Counted from the first letter of the stretch, positions 36,996-44,974 are shown. The stretch: 64,000 nt of DNA from Capsulimonadaceae bacterium (GCA_031292625.1 JARLGU010000021.1:44682-108681), one strand, 5' to 3'. Numbers and translations are program-made. The notes: generated by a model not told the origin, from the letters alone.

Positions 36996-38642
36996 ATGGG
37001 AGAATTACGCACATTGAAAGCATCCATTGTTCACGTCATCGCGGCGCTAACGCTTCTTGCCGGCCCAAATGGTTTAGCAGACAGCCCTGTGGACGCCGCC
37101 AGACAAGCCACGTTCAGCGTCACGGGCAAATGGTCCTATAGCTCACGCGTACCCGGATATGAGCCGGGGAAGGTGACCGCATGGACGCTCACGACCGGCG
37201 CGACGGCGACCTGGCGTCCGGCTATTGCGGCGGCTGGCCCGGTGAGCGTGTCACTCTGGCTGCCGATCTATGCGGGAAGCGACGGCCACGTTCAGGTGCA
37301 GGTGGTCGCTGGCGGGCAGACCGCGACCCGCTTCGTCGACGAAGCGTCAGGCGAGTCGCGCTGGATTGACCTTGGGCAATTCCAGTTCGACGGCAAGGGC
37401 GGCGAATTGCTGCGAATCACGAAAGTTCAGGCGGAAGGCGCAGCAAGGATTGGCGCGGCGCGGTTCGAGATTCGCGACCCGAATAACCCGGCGTATATCT
37501 GGCAAAGCCGGATTCTCGATGCCCTTCGCCTTGAGGACGCCAAGATCATGGACGCCTCTTTCACGAAGTTTACGGATCTTCACGACGGCGACGAACTATA
37601 TCAAGCAGCAGGCCTCCTTGCCGCCCGCAAGGTATTCCCGGGCTGTTCGGCCACCTCGTTTGGCCCCGATGCACCTGCAACGCGTTCGGAGATTGCAGGC
37701 GCGCTAGCCGCCATTGCGCCAGGCTCCGTGCTTCCGTCCGGCGAGACCGGCGTCTCGGGCGCCGAACTCATCCAAACCAGCGCGCAGATCGTCCGCCGGT
37801 CAGGCAAGAACCTGGACTGGCTTTCGCCAGACGCGCGAATATCGCAATCGCAGGTGTTCTTCGCGGCCGCACTCGGCCTCATCAGGAGCGAAAGCGATCC
37901 AATCGCGAAGACACCGGTGCTGACGCGTGGCGAAGCCGTCTTACTTCTCCGCCGCCTCCAGCGTATCGTGGTCGACCAAGGACCGCCGACGAACGCGCGG
38001 TGGCATATGACGTTCGACGACGAATTCAACGGCAATACGTTGGACGCCTCCCGCTGGAAAAGCGCGGCGGGCGGGGACAGCTGGGGCGACCTTCTGTCGT
38101 CGCGCTGGCCGGAGAACATCACGGTGAGCGGCGGCATGATGCGCATCGTCACGCGCAAAGAGGATCGCGGCGGCAAGCACTGGACGTCCGGGAACGTCGC
38201 CACAAGGGCCTTCCGGCAGGCGTACGGCTACTTCGAGGCACGATACCGCTACGCGGGCGCAAGCGGCCTCAACAACGCATTCTGGACGACCGCCGATCTA
38301 AACGGCAAGCACTTCGAAATTGATTTTAACGAAGGCCACTATCCAGACGAAATCTGCACGTCCCTCCACCAGAAAGACGCGCGGGATCAATCGGCCGCCA
38401 CGCATACCGGCCTCGATCTCTCGCAGGACTTTCATGTGTACGGTTGCCAATGGAACGAACACGACGTGACGTTCTATTTCGACGGCAAGGAGATTTACAG
38501 GGCATCGAACGCGGAAGCCCACTTTCCGGGTCCCCTGATCTTCAGCACCGCGGTCCTGCCCAACTGGGCCGGTCCCGTCACCGACGCGCTTGACGGCAAG
38601 AGCATGGATGTGGACTGGGTGCGCGCGTACGAAAAGCAGTAG
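36996..38642 (+). CDS. Secreted GH16 glucanase with S-layer-like segment
   Basis: A 548-residue exported enzyme. After a signal peptide (SIVHVIAALTLLAGPNGLA) come a beta-sandwich that may bind carbohydrate (about 45-165) and an S-layer-homology-like segment (about 185-320: FTKFTDLHDGDELYQAAGLLAARKVFPGCSATSFGPDAPATRSE). The C-terminal GH16 domain (about 325-547) has the catalytic EIDFNE near residue 445, matching the ExDxxE signature. Expected action is cleavage of beta-1,3 or mixed glucans while held at the surface. The start could instead be a TTG at 37014, which has GGGAGAA upstream. Confidence 0.88.
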   Translation: MGELRTLKASIVHVIAALTLLAGPNGLADSPVDAARQATFSVTGKWSYSSRVPGYEPGKVTAWTLTTGATATWRPAIAAAGPVSVSLWLPIYAGSDGHVQVQVVAGGQTATRFVDEASGESRWIDLGQFQFDGKGGELLRITKVQAEGAARIGAARFEIRDPNNPAYIWQSRILDALRLEDAKIMDASFTKFTDLHDGDELYQAAGLLAARKVFPGCSATSFGPDAPATRSEIAGALAAIAPGSVLPSGETGVSGAELIQTSAQIVRRSGKNLDWLSPDARISQSQVFFAAALGLIRSESDPIAKTPVLTRGEAVLLLRRLQRIVVDQGPPTNARWHMTFDDEFNGNTLDASRWKSAAGGDSWGDLLSSRWPENITVSGGMMRIVTRKEDRGGKHWTSGNVATRAFRQAYGYFEARYRYAGASGLNNAFWTTADLNGKHFEIDFNEGHYPDEICTSLHQKDARDQSAATHTGLDLSQDFHVYGCQWNEHDVTFYFDGKEIYRASNAEAHFPGPLIFSTAVLPNWAGPVTDALDGKSMDVDWVRAYEKQ

Positions 38643-38717
38643 GCGCGGGGCAAGCCAAAAACGCCCACCCGCCAACACAAAAAATCAATCGGAAACAAAC
38701 GGGGGAGAAAAGATGCT

Positions 38718-38762
38718 TGGTGGAGCGACGGGGGATCGAACCCCGGACCTCCTCAATGCCAT
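38718..38762 (-). other. attL: 3' half of tRNA-Ala(GGC)
   Basis: Read on the minus strand this is the anticodon loop ATGGCAT, the 3' half of the anticodon stem, the variable loop and a perfect T arm (CGGGG, TTCGATC, CCCCG). The acceptor strand TCGCTCC, the discriminator A and CCA follow. No matching 5' half occurs in the next few hundred bases. A cut in the anticodon loop with the CCA end facing the host is the normal result of phage integration into a tRNA gene; the intact gene should lie at attR. Confidence 0.8.
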
Positions 38763-38909
38763 GAAATTGTTATTTCCGAGGCTTATGGAGGGTCCATTCG
38801 CGCTCGAAGTATGGCTCGCAAGTGCCGCTTTATATGCTATTGATACTCTCTCGTTTGGATCCTCTCGGCCCCACGATTCCAAAGCTAATCACAAGAAAGG
38901 TTCTCCTTT

Positions 38910-39188
38910 ATGGATAAGCATATTACGACGCCCCAGGAGGCTGTCGATCTGATTAATAAGGTCATCGATCTTAATCGCCCGCAGACTCAATTCGATGTGC
39001 ATCTCGCACTTGGTAATGATCCGAAACTGGTCGACTTCGTGATCGGCTGCTCGCGGTTTACCGGTACTATCCTAGGACAATATCTCGGCGCAGATAAGGT
39101 GGCTGCCGTGGGGGCCACTCCGGAATACCCCGATTCGCTCTGCGTCGTTCTTGACCGTCGCGACGATCAACATAGAAAGGAGGAATAG
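38910..39188 (+). CDS. Hypothetical prophage protein
   Basis: A 92-residue soluble protein of unknown family beginning MDKHITTPQEAVDLINKVIDL. It starts 145 bases inside the attL end and is followed after four bases by another small gene, so the two form a unit. No motif is recognised. Confidence 0.6.
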   Translation: MDKHITTPQEAVDLINKVIDLNRPQTQFDVHLALGNDPKLVDFVIGCSRFTGTILGQYLGADKVAAVGATPEYPDSLCVVLDRRDDQHRKEE

Positions 39189-39192
39189 ATCC

Positions 39193-39381
39193 ATGAAAAA
39201 ACGCAAGAAATCTCGCCAATGTGAAACTCTCGACGATCGAGAACGGCGCAGACGCGAAACCGACGCAGAACTTGTCGAATATAGTCGTCTCATCGCTCGA
39301 GCTGTCTTTATGGCACACGAATCTGAGAGACTAATGAGCCGTTTGAAGTCAATAGGCATCACTGTGCCGGATCTATACTAA
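39193..39381 (+). CDS. Small basic hypothetical protein
   Basis: A 62-residue, highly charged protein (KKRKKSRQCETLDDRERRRRETDAE) with a predicted helical C-terminal half. AAGGAGG lies before the ATG at 39193, so I prefer it to the ORF start at 39151. It is convergent with the gene at 39386. Function unknown. Confidence 0.6.
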   Translation: MKKRKKSRQCETLDDRERRRRETDAELVEYSRLIARAVFMAHESERLMSRLKSIGITVPDLY

Positions 39382-39385
39382 GCTA

Positions 39386-39664
39386 CTAGGCGAAGCCGCC
39401 TGCTGTTCCCCTGCGCGATCGTGCGGGGGAACCTTCATCTCGCTGCGCCTTCTTAACCGCATCTTCCGCTTCCCCAGCGTCCGTGGATATGAAGGCTACA
39501 ATCGCGCTCGGCTTTATAAGGATGTAGCCTCTAGGTGTCGGCACACGGACGGTTTCTGACGACTTATCTCCGCTCATGGCCTTGTCGATGCGGTCCTTCA
39601 ATTCTTCACTCAGGTGAAGGTCGTCGAAGGATTGTCCTCCGTTTAGCAAAATTTGATGCGACAT
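39386..39664 (-). CDS. Hypothetical protein next to the repressor
   Basis: A 92-residue protein following the CI-like repressor with two bases between stop and start, so it is in the lysogeny transcript. AAAGGAG lies upstream of the ATG. It includes RGYILIKPSAIVAFISTDAGEAEDAVKK. It could help in maintaining lysogeny, but no family is recognised. Confidence 0.6.
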   Translation of the reverse strand: MSHQILLNGGQSFDDLHLSEELKDRIDKAMSGDKSSETVRVPTPRGYILIKPSAIVAFISTDAGEAEDAVKKAQRDEGSPARSRRGTAGGFA

Positions 39665-39666
39665 GA

Positions 39667-40506
39667 CTAATGGTGATCTCCTTTATCGTCTGGGGTGATA
39701 TCGCTGCCGCGCTTCGGGACTACGGGGCCGAATGCACTGATAACGCCGTCGATCTGGCGCAGTGCGATGCCCTGCAGCTCTTTCGGTAAATCCTTGATCC
39801 GGATCACGATGTCGGTAATTTCGCTGTCGGTGCTCGAAGGATGGGCATCCACGTTCGGTGGATCACTTGCTGCGCTTCCGGGAGCGCGCGCACGATCAGC
39901 CCCGATGCCGCGCGCACTCTCCCATATTGCAGGCTTCCCGGCGGCAATCGTCCACCAACTGACCGCCTCCACCCTTGGCGCATGCTCATGTGGCCAAGGG
40001 TTAGGTATATCCTCGTCGCCGGCACGAACATAAAATACGCGTCTGAGGAATCCTTCTATACTTCTCTCCGCTCCGGGAGCGAGTTCCGCGTAGGCCACGA
40101 TTTTATCGCCTTGCTGATGGCGACGAATAGGTTTAGTTCGAGTCGGTGTGTATTTCGCAGTGCACCGAACGAATGCGTATTTCTCAAGCTCCTCCCTGTC
40201 CATTACAAATATAATCGTAGACTCGCCACGCCACGCGTTCATGACTCCAGCAGGGATCTGACCGGAGGTATCAATTTCATCGTGCAGCCTAAGCGATTCG
40301 CTAAATCCTACAAGGAACCCGAAGTCTACGCCCAGCGTCGATGCTAGTCTCGACAGGTCCTCGAGGGATAGTGCGCGCTTTCCACTCTCATAAAGGGATA
40401 TGGCTTCTCCCGTAACGCCGAAACGAACACCGAGCGAGCTCTGAGGCCATCCCCTGCTCAAACGAGCCTTCTTAATTCTCTGGCCTATCTCTGTTTGAGA
40501 AATCAT
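39667..40506 (-). CDS. CI-like phage repressor (XRE family)
   Basis: A 279-residue protein with an N-terminal Cro/C1-type helix-turn-helix (about 5-65: IGQRIKKARLSRGWPQSSLGVRFGVTGEAISLYESGKRALSLEDLSRLASTL). The C-terminal part has no clear LexA-type peptidase motif, so induction may not go through self-cleavage. It is divergent from a small XRE protein at 40635, and the gap holds an inverted repeat that is a likely operator. This arrangement is the classical lysis/lysogeny switch. Confidence 0.85.
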   Translation of the reverse strand: MISQTEIGQRIKKARLSRGWPQSSLGVRFGVTGEAISLYESGKRALSLEDLSRLASTLGVDFGFLVGFSESLRLHDEIDTSGQIPAGVMNAWRGESTIIFVMDREELEKYAFVRCTAKYTPTRTKPIRRHQQGDKIVAYAELAPGAERSIEGFLRRVFYVRAGDEDIPNPWPHEHAPRVEAVSWWTIAAGKPAIWESARGIGADRARAPGSAASDPPNVDAHPSSTDSEITDIVIRIKDLPKELQGIALRQIDGVISAFGPVVPKRGSDITPDDKGDHH

Positions 40507-40561
40507 GAATTACCCTTTGTTAAAGTATAAGCGGCCGCGCGTTAAATCTCACGAAAATTGA

Positions 40562-40590
40562 TTGACATTTTAATAACAATGTGTTAAGCT
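40562..40590 (+). promoter_or_regulatory. Early promoter of the Cro-like gene
   Basis: A perfect TTGACA is followed, after 17 bases, by TAAGCT, a weak -10 box. The spacer contains the left arm of the operator. Confidence 0.5.
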
Positions 40591-40608
40591 ATTGGCAAAA
40601 CACATTGT
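40576..40608. promoter_or_regulatory. Switch operator, 10-bp inverted repeat
   Basis: ACAATGTGTT and AACACATTGT are perfect complements separated by 13 bases, covering the early promoter between the divergent repressor genes. It is the best candidate binding site for the CI-like and Cro-like proteins. Confidence 0.65.
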
Positions 40609-40634
40609 TGACTTACGAAAAATCTTATATCGCC

Positions 40635-40880
40635 ATGAAGATTACAAAACTTCTCGGACTGCGCAAAGAGCGCGGCATCAATCAGGCCGACCTGGCTAAA
40701 GATCTCAAGCTTTGCGTGCAAACACTTTCTGATCTAGAATGTGGGCGCCTAGGCGTGGACCTCAAGACCTACGATATGATCCTCCGTGCTATCGACAAGT
40801 TAACGCCTGCCGCTGGAAGCGCCGGGATAGACACTCCATCTGCCGATGAGGATCCGGAAGAGGTTCACGAAAATGGTTGA
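40635..40880 (+). CDS. Cro-like XRE family protein
   Basis: An 81-residue protein with a helix-turn-helix (LLGLRKERGINQADLAKDLKLCVQTLSDLECGRLGVDLKTYDMIL) and a charged tail. It is divergent from the CI-like repressor and opens the early transcript. I use the ATG at 40635, where the domain begins; no Shine-Dalgarno site is seen, so it may be read from a short or leaderless mRNA. Overlap with the next gene by eight bases suggests coupled translation. Confidence 0.78.
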   Translation: MKITKLLGLRKERGINQADLAKDLKLCVQTLSDLECGRLGVDLKTYDMILRAIDKLTPAAGSAGIDTPSADEDPEEVHENG

Positions 40881-41238
40881 CGTCTCTTCTTCTCCCGAAA
40901 CATTCCGGATTGATTTGCGTCTGGGCGGCGCCCTCGTCACGAGCTTCGATGTTGCGCCCGAAGTGGCACGGGCTCTGACGCTCGGACTTATAGAGCATGC
41001 GCGGAGTGTTGCTCCCGATCAGTCGAGCGAGCTTCCTCCTGCCCGTTTTGTTGATTTCATGCTCTGCAAGGAGCCCGGAAAACTCGGCGCGACACGCGAG
41101 GAGTTGCCTGTAGAGTGCGATCGGTGGGAGCTGCGCGCCAAGCGATCGGCTGCACAACGTGGGGCGTATATCACCCGCAAAAGAAACGAGAGAGTTCGCT
41201 ACGGGCACATTTCCGAGGGGGCTGTCGAAAATTCATGA
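40873..41238 (+). CDS. Hypothetical early phage protein
   Basis: A 121-residue protein of unknown family. It starts within the end of the Cro-like gene and its stop overlaps the next start (ATGA), so it is in the middle of a coupled early operon. The middle part RALTLGLIEHARSVAPDQSS may be helical and the C-terminus is basic. Confidence 0.6.
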   Translation: MVDVSSSPETFRIDLRLGGALVTSFDVAPEVARALTLGLIEHARSVAPDQSSELPPARFVDFMLCKEPGKLGATREELPVECDRWELRAKRSAAQRGAYITRKRNERVRYGHISEGAVENS

Positions 41239-41570
41239 GCGCGAATGTTGGGCGGCAAAAATCCACTGAGGAGGGGGTGATTGAGGTTCCCGCTGCGGAG
41301 TTGGCGCGGCTGGCCGCTGGTTATACGCTCGAACGGGCGGCCAGGAGGATCCACGTCACGGCGTCCTATCTGCGTCATGCCGAGCTGCACGGGGTCCGAA
41401 GCGATCTTATGATTACGCGCATCGAGAACACGATGCAATACCGCGCGGCGTTCCTCGGAGAGCGGGTGGCCGTCCCGCGCATCTATTACCGGGCGCTGCG
41501 TGCTGAAGCGAAAAACAATGACACTCAATCCGCGCGAGGCCGTTGCCGCGGCGTCGCGCGCTCGTTTTGA
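41235..41570 (+). CDS. Possible HTH protein of the early operon
   Basis: A 111-residue protein. YTLERAARRIHVTASYLRHAELHGVRSDLMITRIEN looks like a small helix-turn-helix domain, close to XRE or MerR types, but the match is by pattern only. It is coupled to the gene before by a four-base overlap. The ORF track start at 41115 lies inside that gene and is not used. Confidence 0.55.
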   Translation: MSANVGRQKSTEEGVIEVPAAELARLAAGYTLERAARRIHVTASYLRHAELHGVRSDLMITRIENTMQYRAAFLGERVAVPRIYYRALRAEAKNNDTQSARGRCRGVARSF

Positions 41571-41616
41571 CGGATCGACACGTGGCCACGGATGGCCTCT
41601 TTTCTAATTGACAGGA

Positions 41617-41655
41617 CCCTCACCCCACCCTCTCCCTTAAGAAAGGGCGAGGGAG
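41617..41655. repeat. Type 2 palindromic element, intergenic copy
   Basis: CCCTCACCCCACCCTCTCCC, then a short loop, then GGGCGAGGGAG. Other copies lie at 48633, 56014 and 58161. Confidence 0.75.
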
Positions 41656-41702
41656 TTAAGATCTACCGCCCATTTAAGGGCGGAGATCAGGAGAGACGCG
41701 CA

Positions 41703-42590
41703 ATGGAACTCTTTGACGAGCCCCCTTCGGGGCCATATATCAGTGACCTGAAGCCGGGGATGCGGCTGGACGGGGCGCTGTTCGCTGTTGTGGATGTCAA
41801 GCCAGTGAACGCAAAGGGTTTTGAGTTTGTCAAGGTAAGGCTCTCCGACTCAAGCGGCAGCGTGGACGGGATAGTTACCCCCTACTCGGATGATAAGGTC
41901 GATCAGCTGCGCGGCGCGGATGTTGTCGCCATATGGGGCGATGTCGACTCTCGCGAGCGTTACGCCGGCCAAGTCAACGTCCGGTCGTTCTCTCCCCAAG
42001 AATTCTACGATGAGACCCGGTTTGTGCAGCCTCTCCCGGCAAATCACGACGCAGTTATTCAGCGTTTCTTTGACGTCGCTGCTACGATTGCCGACGCCCC
42101 ATATCGCACGCTCCTTGACTGCGTCCTAACGCATATGCCGGAGTATTTCACGGCTTGCGCAGCCATGCGAATTCACCATGCCTACCGCGGCGGTCTAGTT
42201 ACTCATTCCACTGAGGTTGCAGAAGTTTGCCTCGCTGCGTCGCAGATTTTTCCCGCTCTCGATCGCTCCCTGCTCATTACCGGAGCGCTGCTGCACGATG
42301 TCGGTAAGGTCCGCGAAATGGAGCACGGATTGCGTCGCGGAAAATACGCGGTTCACGGCGAGCTCGTTGGCCACGTCGTGTCCGGAGCGCTGCTCGTGCG
42401 TGATTTTGCCGGCGCGGCAGGCCTCGCCGATGTGGACGCCGATCGGCTCATGCATTTGATTTTGTCGCATCATGCGCGTCTCGATCAGGGCTCGCCGCGA
42501 GAGCCGAAAACGGCCGAGGCGTGGGTTCTCGCGATGGCTGACTCGATGAGCGCGAATGTCGCGCGATGCGCGACGGAGGGGGCGAAATGA
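41703..42590 (+). CDS. YhaM-like OB-fold/HD-domain nuclease
   Basis: A 295-residue protein. Residues 15-105 form an OB-fold (VKVRLSDSSGSVDGIVTPY) and residues 145-290 an HD phosphohydrolase domain with HHAYRGGLVTHSTEV, GALLHDVGKVREM and LSHHARLDQGSPREPKTAEA. This is the layout of the YhaM 3'-to-5' exoribonuclease family. Its place in a phage early operon suggests a role in phage or host RNA turnover. AGGAGAG precedes the ATG at 41703. Its stop overlaps the next start. Confidence 0.85.
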   Translation: MELFDEPPSGPYISDLKPGMRLDGALFAVVDVKPVNAKGFEFVKVRLSDSSGSVDGIVTPYSDDKVDQLRGADVVAIWGDVDSRERYAGQVNVRSFSPQEFYDETRFVQPLPANHDAVIQRFFDVAATIADAPYRTLLDCVLTHMPEYFTACAAMRIHHAYRGGLVTHSTEVAEVCLAASQIFPALDRSLLITGALLHDVGKVREMEHGLRRGKYAVHGELVGHVVSGALLVRDFAGAAGLADVDADRLMHLILSHHARLDQGSPREPKTAEAWVLAMADSMSANVARCATEGAK

Positions 42591-43099
42591 GCGAGACCTA
42601 CCTTCCCGCCGAAGACGGCAGGCAGCGTCCGGAGACCTACCTTCCCACCGAGGACGGCGGGCCCCTTCCTCCCGCAACGGGAGGAGTTCCAGAGGATCCG
42701 CACCGCGTGACTCTTTCCGTTGATGGGCTGCCGTTTTGGACGGAGGACCTGCTCGAAACAATGCTTCGCGGGAATGTAGAGCCAAAGGCTCCTAGAGCCG
42801 AGAAAGATGTTTCGCGCGAAACGGAGATGTATGCCGCGTTTGATTGGGATCAGCCGGGGCTCCGTGAGGCCGTGTGTATTGGTATTAGTCTCGTTGGAGC
42901 AATTGGCGCAAAGAGGTTCCTTGTCGTACGCTGGCCGTCCTCAAAAGCGTGGCAACCGGTTGTGGAGATCAGTCGAGCTGCTCAGATTAAACAAGATTTC
43001 ATTGATATCGACTGTCGTGGATGCTGGGCATATCTTCGCCGACCGGGACTCGCATTTCCGATTGATGCCGTCCCTCTTGAGCGATTTGGAATTATTTGA
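42587..43099 (+). CDS. Hypothetical protein with repeat-encoded N-terminus
   Basis: A 170-residue protein. Its first 36 residues (SETYLPAEDGR..., then RPETYLPTEDGGPLPPATGG) are encoded entirely by two units of the type 1 palindromic repeat, so the true protein domain begins about residue 40. The rest has strands such as VCIGISLVGAIGAKRFLVVRW and no recognised motif. The start overlaps the stop of the YhaM-like gene (ATGA). The element either moved the start codon upstream or was inserted just inside it. Confidence 0.65.
   Translation: MSETYLPAEDGRQRPETYLPTEDGGPLPPATGGVPEDPHRVTLSVDGLPFWTEDLLETMLRGNVEPKAPRAEKDVSRETEMYAAFDWDQPGLREAVCIGISLVGAIGAKRFLVVRWPSSKAWQPVVEISRAAQIKQDFIDIDCRGCWAYLRRPGLAFPIDAVPLERFGII
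42593..42686. repeat. Type 1 palindromic element inside a gene
   Basis: Two units beginning GAGACCTACCTTCCC, the second complete to GGGAGGAG. Read in frame as ETYLP. Confidence 0.85.
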
Positions 43100-43112
43100 T
43101 AGGAGGTTCGCG

Positions 43113-43523
43113 ATGGCAACTTCTTTACAGATTAACGGGCTCCCGCCGAGCTTGGCGGATCGCGGGGCTGCCGATTGGCCCGCGATCGCTGAATGGTACG
43201 GGTTGCCGGCGCAGGTAATCGAAGGACTGGCCACGTCGCCGAATGAGGCTGATCGGCGCTGCTATCGTTGGCTCCGCGAGGATTGGGAGCGGGCGATGAA
43301 GGGCGGCGATGTGGATAACGTCCCTACCCGTTTGGCGTACTACGAGGATGCGATTGGGCGTGAGGAGGCCACGCGCCGTCGAGCGCGGATTGAGTTTGTC
43401 GCGCGGGTCGTCAAGCGCGTCATGCGTCCGCGCCATGTCGTGATTGCGCAGGACTCGATCATCTTTTTCGTGTTCCTCGGGATCGTGGCACTGATGTTGT
43501 ATGTGCTCGGGGCGCTCCCGTAG
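43113..43523 (+). CDS. Tail-anchored membrane protein, unknown function
   Basis: A 136-residue protein with a soluble part containing YGLPAQVIEGLATSPNEADRRCYRWLREDWERAMKGGD and one C-terminal membrane helix (IIFFVFLGIVALMLYVLGAL). AGGAGG lies before the ATG at 43113; the ORF track start at 42807 is inside the previous gene. It could be a small phage membrane protein for exclusion or lysis control, but nothing in the sequence proves this. Confidence 0.65.
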   Translation: MATSLQINGLPPSLADRGAADWPAIAEWYGLPAQVIEGLATSPNEADRRCYRWLREDWERAMKGGDVDNVPTRLAYYEDAIGREEATRRRARIEFVARVVKRVMRPRHVVIAQDSIIFFVFLGIVALMLYVLGALP

Positions 43524-43590
43524 GACCTACTTTCCCGCAGGAGAAACCTACCTTCCCCTTCGGGGCCCCTTCCTCCCGAAACGGGAGGAG
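43524..43590. repeat. Type 1 palindromic element, intergenic
   Basis: Begins at the base after the stop codon; contains a CCCCTTCGGGG hairpin and ends in GGGAGGAG 14 bases before the next ATG. Confidence 0.85.
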
Positions 43591-43604
43591 TTTGGGAGGC
43601 GCAG

Positions 43605-44150
43605 ATGGTTACCGGATGCTGTGATTTTGATGCGCGGATGCTGGCGGATACGTTCGAGAATTCGGTCTATTACGACCGGCTGCTACGGCGTCCGGAGGGG
43701 GATGTCAAGCCGTGGGAGCGGGTCGAGATCGACGCGATTGCTTCGCAGATCGCCTTTCTCGCGGCGCGGTATCCCTGTTACGATTATCACGAAATGCCGT
43801 ATATTGCGCCGACGCCCGGGGATGCGTCGCGAGAGTATCGCGCGATCGACGCTGCACTGCGGGATCCGGCCAGGGCGGCGCGTTCGTCGCGTAAACGTCG
43901 TATGATATTGCGGCTCAAAATGGGGATCAGAACGGGGCGATCGCCGATGACATGGGTCGAGCTCGCGCAGTGGGCGAACCTGGTCGATGTAAACGGCGTC
44001 CCGGTCGCCGAGCGTGCAAAGGGGGCGTGGCGTGTCGCGCTACTCGATCTCGGATTGCTCGATCAGCTGTACGTCCCGAAAGCGCAGGAGCTCTCGTTTG
44101 ACATGGATGCGCCTAAGCGCGCCGCTGCCGGCGCAGGTCATGGGGGATAG
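43605..44150 (+). CDS. Hypothetical phage protein
   Basis: A 181-residue soluble protein without recognised family. Residues 60-75 (YPCYDYHEMPYIAPTPGD) are acidic and aromatic, the middle is basic (ARAARSSRKRRMILRLKMGIR) and the C-terminal part may be a small helix-turn-helix. GGAGG just before the ATG comes after the palindromic element. It belongs to the run of early genes between the HD protein and the primase. Confidence 0.6.
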   Translation: MVTGCCDFDARMLADTFENSVYYDRLLRRPEGDVKPWERVEIDAIASQIAFLAARYPCYDYHEMPYIAPTPGDASREYRAIDAALRDPARAARSSRKRRMILRLKMGIRTGRSPMTWVELAQWANLVDVNGVPVAERAKGAWRVALLDLGLLDQLYVPKAQELSFDMDAPKRAAAGAGHGG

Positions 44151-44168
44151 GCCTGCCTTCCGGCCGAA

Positions 44169-44216
44169 GAGACCTACCTTCCCCTTCGGGGCCCCTTCCT
44201 CCCGCGCCGGGAGGAG
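44169..44216. repeat. Type 1 palindromic element, intergenic
   Basis: One unit, GAGACCTACCTTCCCC with a CTTCGGGG hairpin and a final stem CTCCC/GGGAG closed by GCGCC. Confidence 0.85.
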
Positions 44217-44249
44217 TTAGATATAAACAACATGGCAGGAGTTTCAGAC

Positions 44250-44564
44250 ATGGTGGTCGAGAAGGATCCGTCGATTGCGATTAGTATGGGGCCGCGGATT
44301 GTCGACTGGGTTGCCGCGCGAATTACGGCCGTGAGCGTCTATTCGTCTCCCCGTCGCCGTGGACCTGGCGTCATTTGGTCCGCGGAGGTAGTCGACCGGC
44401 AGGGGCGGCTCCTGGATGCGCGTCTGGTCGCCAGCGGGCTATCGATCGAAGGCGCTTGCCAATGGCTTGCGTATTCCGCGCGGCAGGTGCTCGATGAGGA
44501 GCAATTCGAGCGCGTGTGCGATTTGATCGAGGACGCGAAGGCGCGCGGGAAGCGTTTCGCATGA
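44250..44564 (+). CDS. Hypothetical small phage protein
   Basis: A 104-residue protein with VSVYSSPRRRGPGVIWSAEVVDRQGRLLDAR in the middle and a helical C-terminus (CQWLAYSARQVLDEEQFERVCDLIEDAK). I use the ATG at 44250, which has AGGAG eight bases upstream; the ATG at 44232 is also possible and has only the repeat's GGAGGAG further away. Function unknown. Confidence 0.6.
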   Translation: MVVEKDPSIAISMGPRIVDWVAARITAVSVYSSPRRRGPGVIWSAEVVDRQGRLLDARLVASGLSIEGACQWLAYSARQVLDEEQFERVCDLIEDAKARGKRFA

Positions 44565-44585
44565 CCTACACTCCGGGCGATGGGG

Positions 44586-44636
44586 AACCTAACCCTCCCA
44601 CTTCGTGGGTCCCTCCCTTCCCTAAGAAGGAAGGGG
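44586..44636. repeat. Divergent type 1 element
   Basis: Keeps CCCACTTCGTGGG and a CCTTCC/GGAAGG final stem but has changed flanks. It lies between the stop at 44564 and the start at 44651. Confidence 0.6.
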
Positions 44637-44650
44637 AAAAGGAGCAAGTT

Positions 44651-44974
44651 ATGGCTGAGAATATTGTTTGTCCGAAATGCGGAGGCAAGGGCTATAGCCT
44701 GGGATTTGCCTGCGGGCCGTCCGTTCACTGCGATCAGCGGCGGATAACTTGCTTCTATTGCCATGGATCGGGCGCGATCGATGCCGAGACGAAAGCGCGG
44801 ATCGATGCCGGAACGAGGTTGCGCGAAGAAAGGCTTTCGCGCAGATTGGGCTTGCGCGAGGAAGCGCACCGTCGCGGAATGGATCCCCGCGAGCTCATGG
44901 CGATCGAGTTGGGGCACGCGTTTTACGATGGGTGTCCGGTTCGCGCCATTAAAGATTTGCCGATTGGCGGCTGA
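44651..44974 (+). CDS. Small zinc-finger protein (DnaJ-type cysteine pairs)
   Basis: A 107-residue protein with two CxxCxGxG-like modules: CPKCGGKGY at residues 6-14 and CFYCHGSG near residue 35, as in the zinc-binding region of DnaJ. The rest is helical and charged. AAGGAG lies six bases before the ATG at 44651. A longer frame from 44561 would add residues from the divergent repeat, so the later start is preferred. Probably a nucleic-acid- or protein-binding early protein. Confidence 0.65.
   Translation: MAENIVCPKCGGKGYSLGFACGPSVHCDQRRITCFYCHGSGAIDAETKARIDAGTRLREERLSRRLGLREEAHRRGMDPRELMAIELGHAFYDGCPVRAIKDLPIGG

Noticed and set aside
38718-38762. Functional tRNA gene, perhaps split by an intron in the anticodon loop
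   Set aside because: No sequence that could pair as the 5' acceptor strand (GGAGCGA) is found upstream on that strand within several hundred bases, and phage genes start there.
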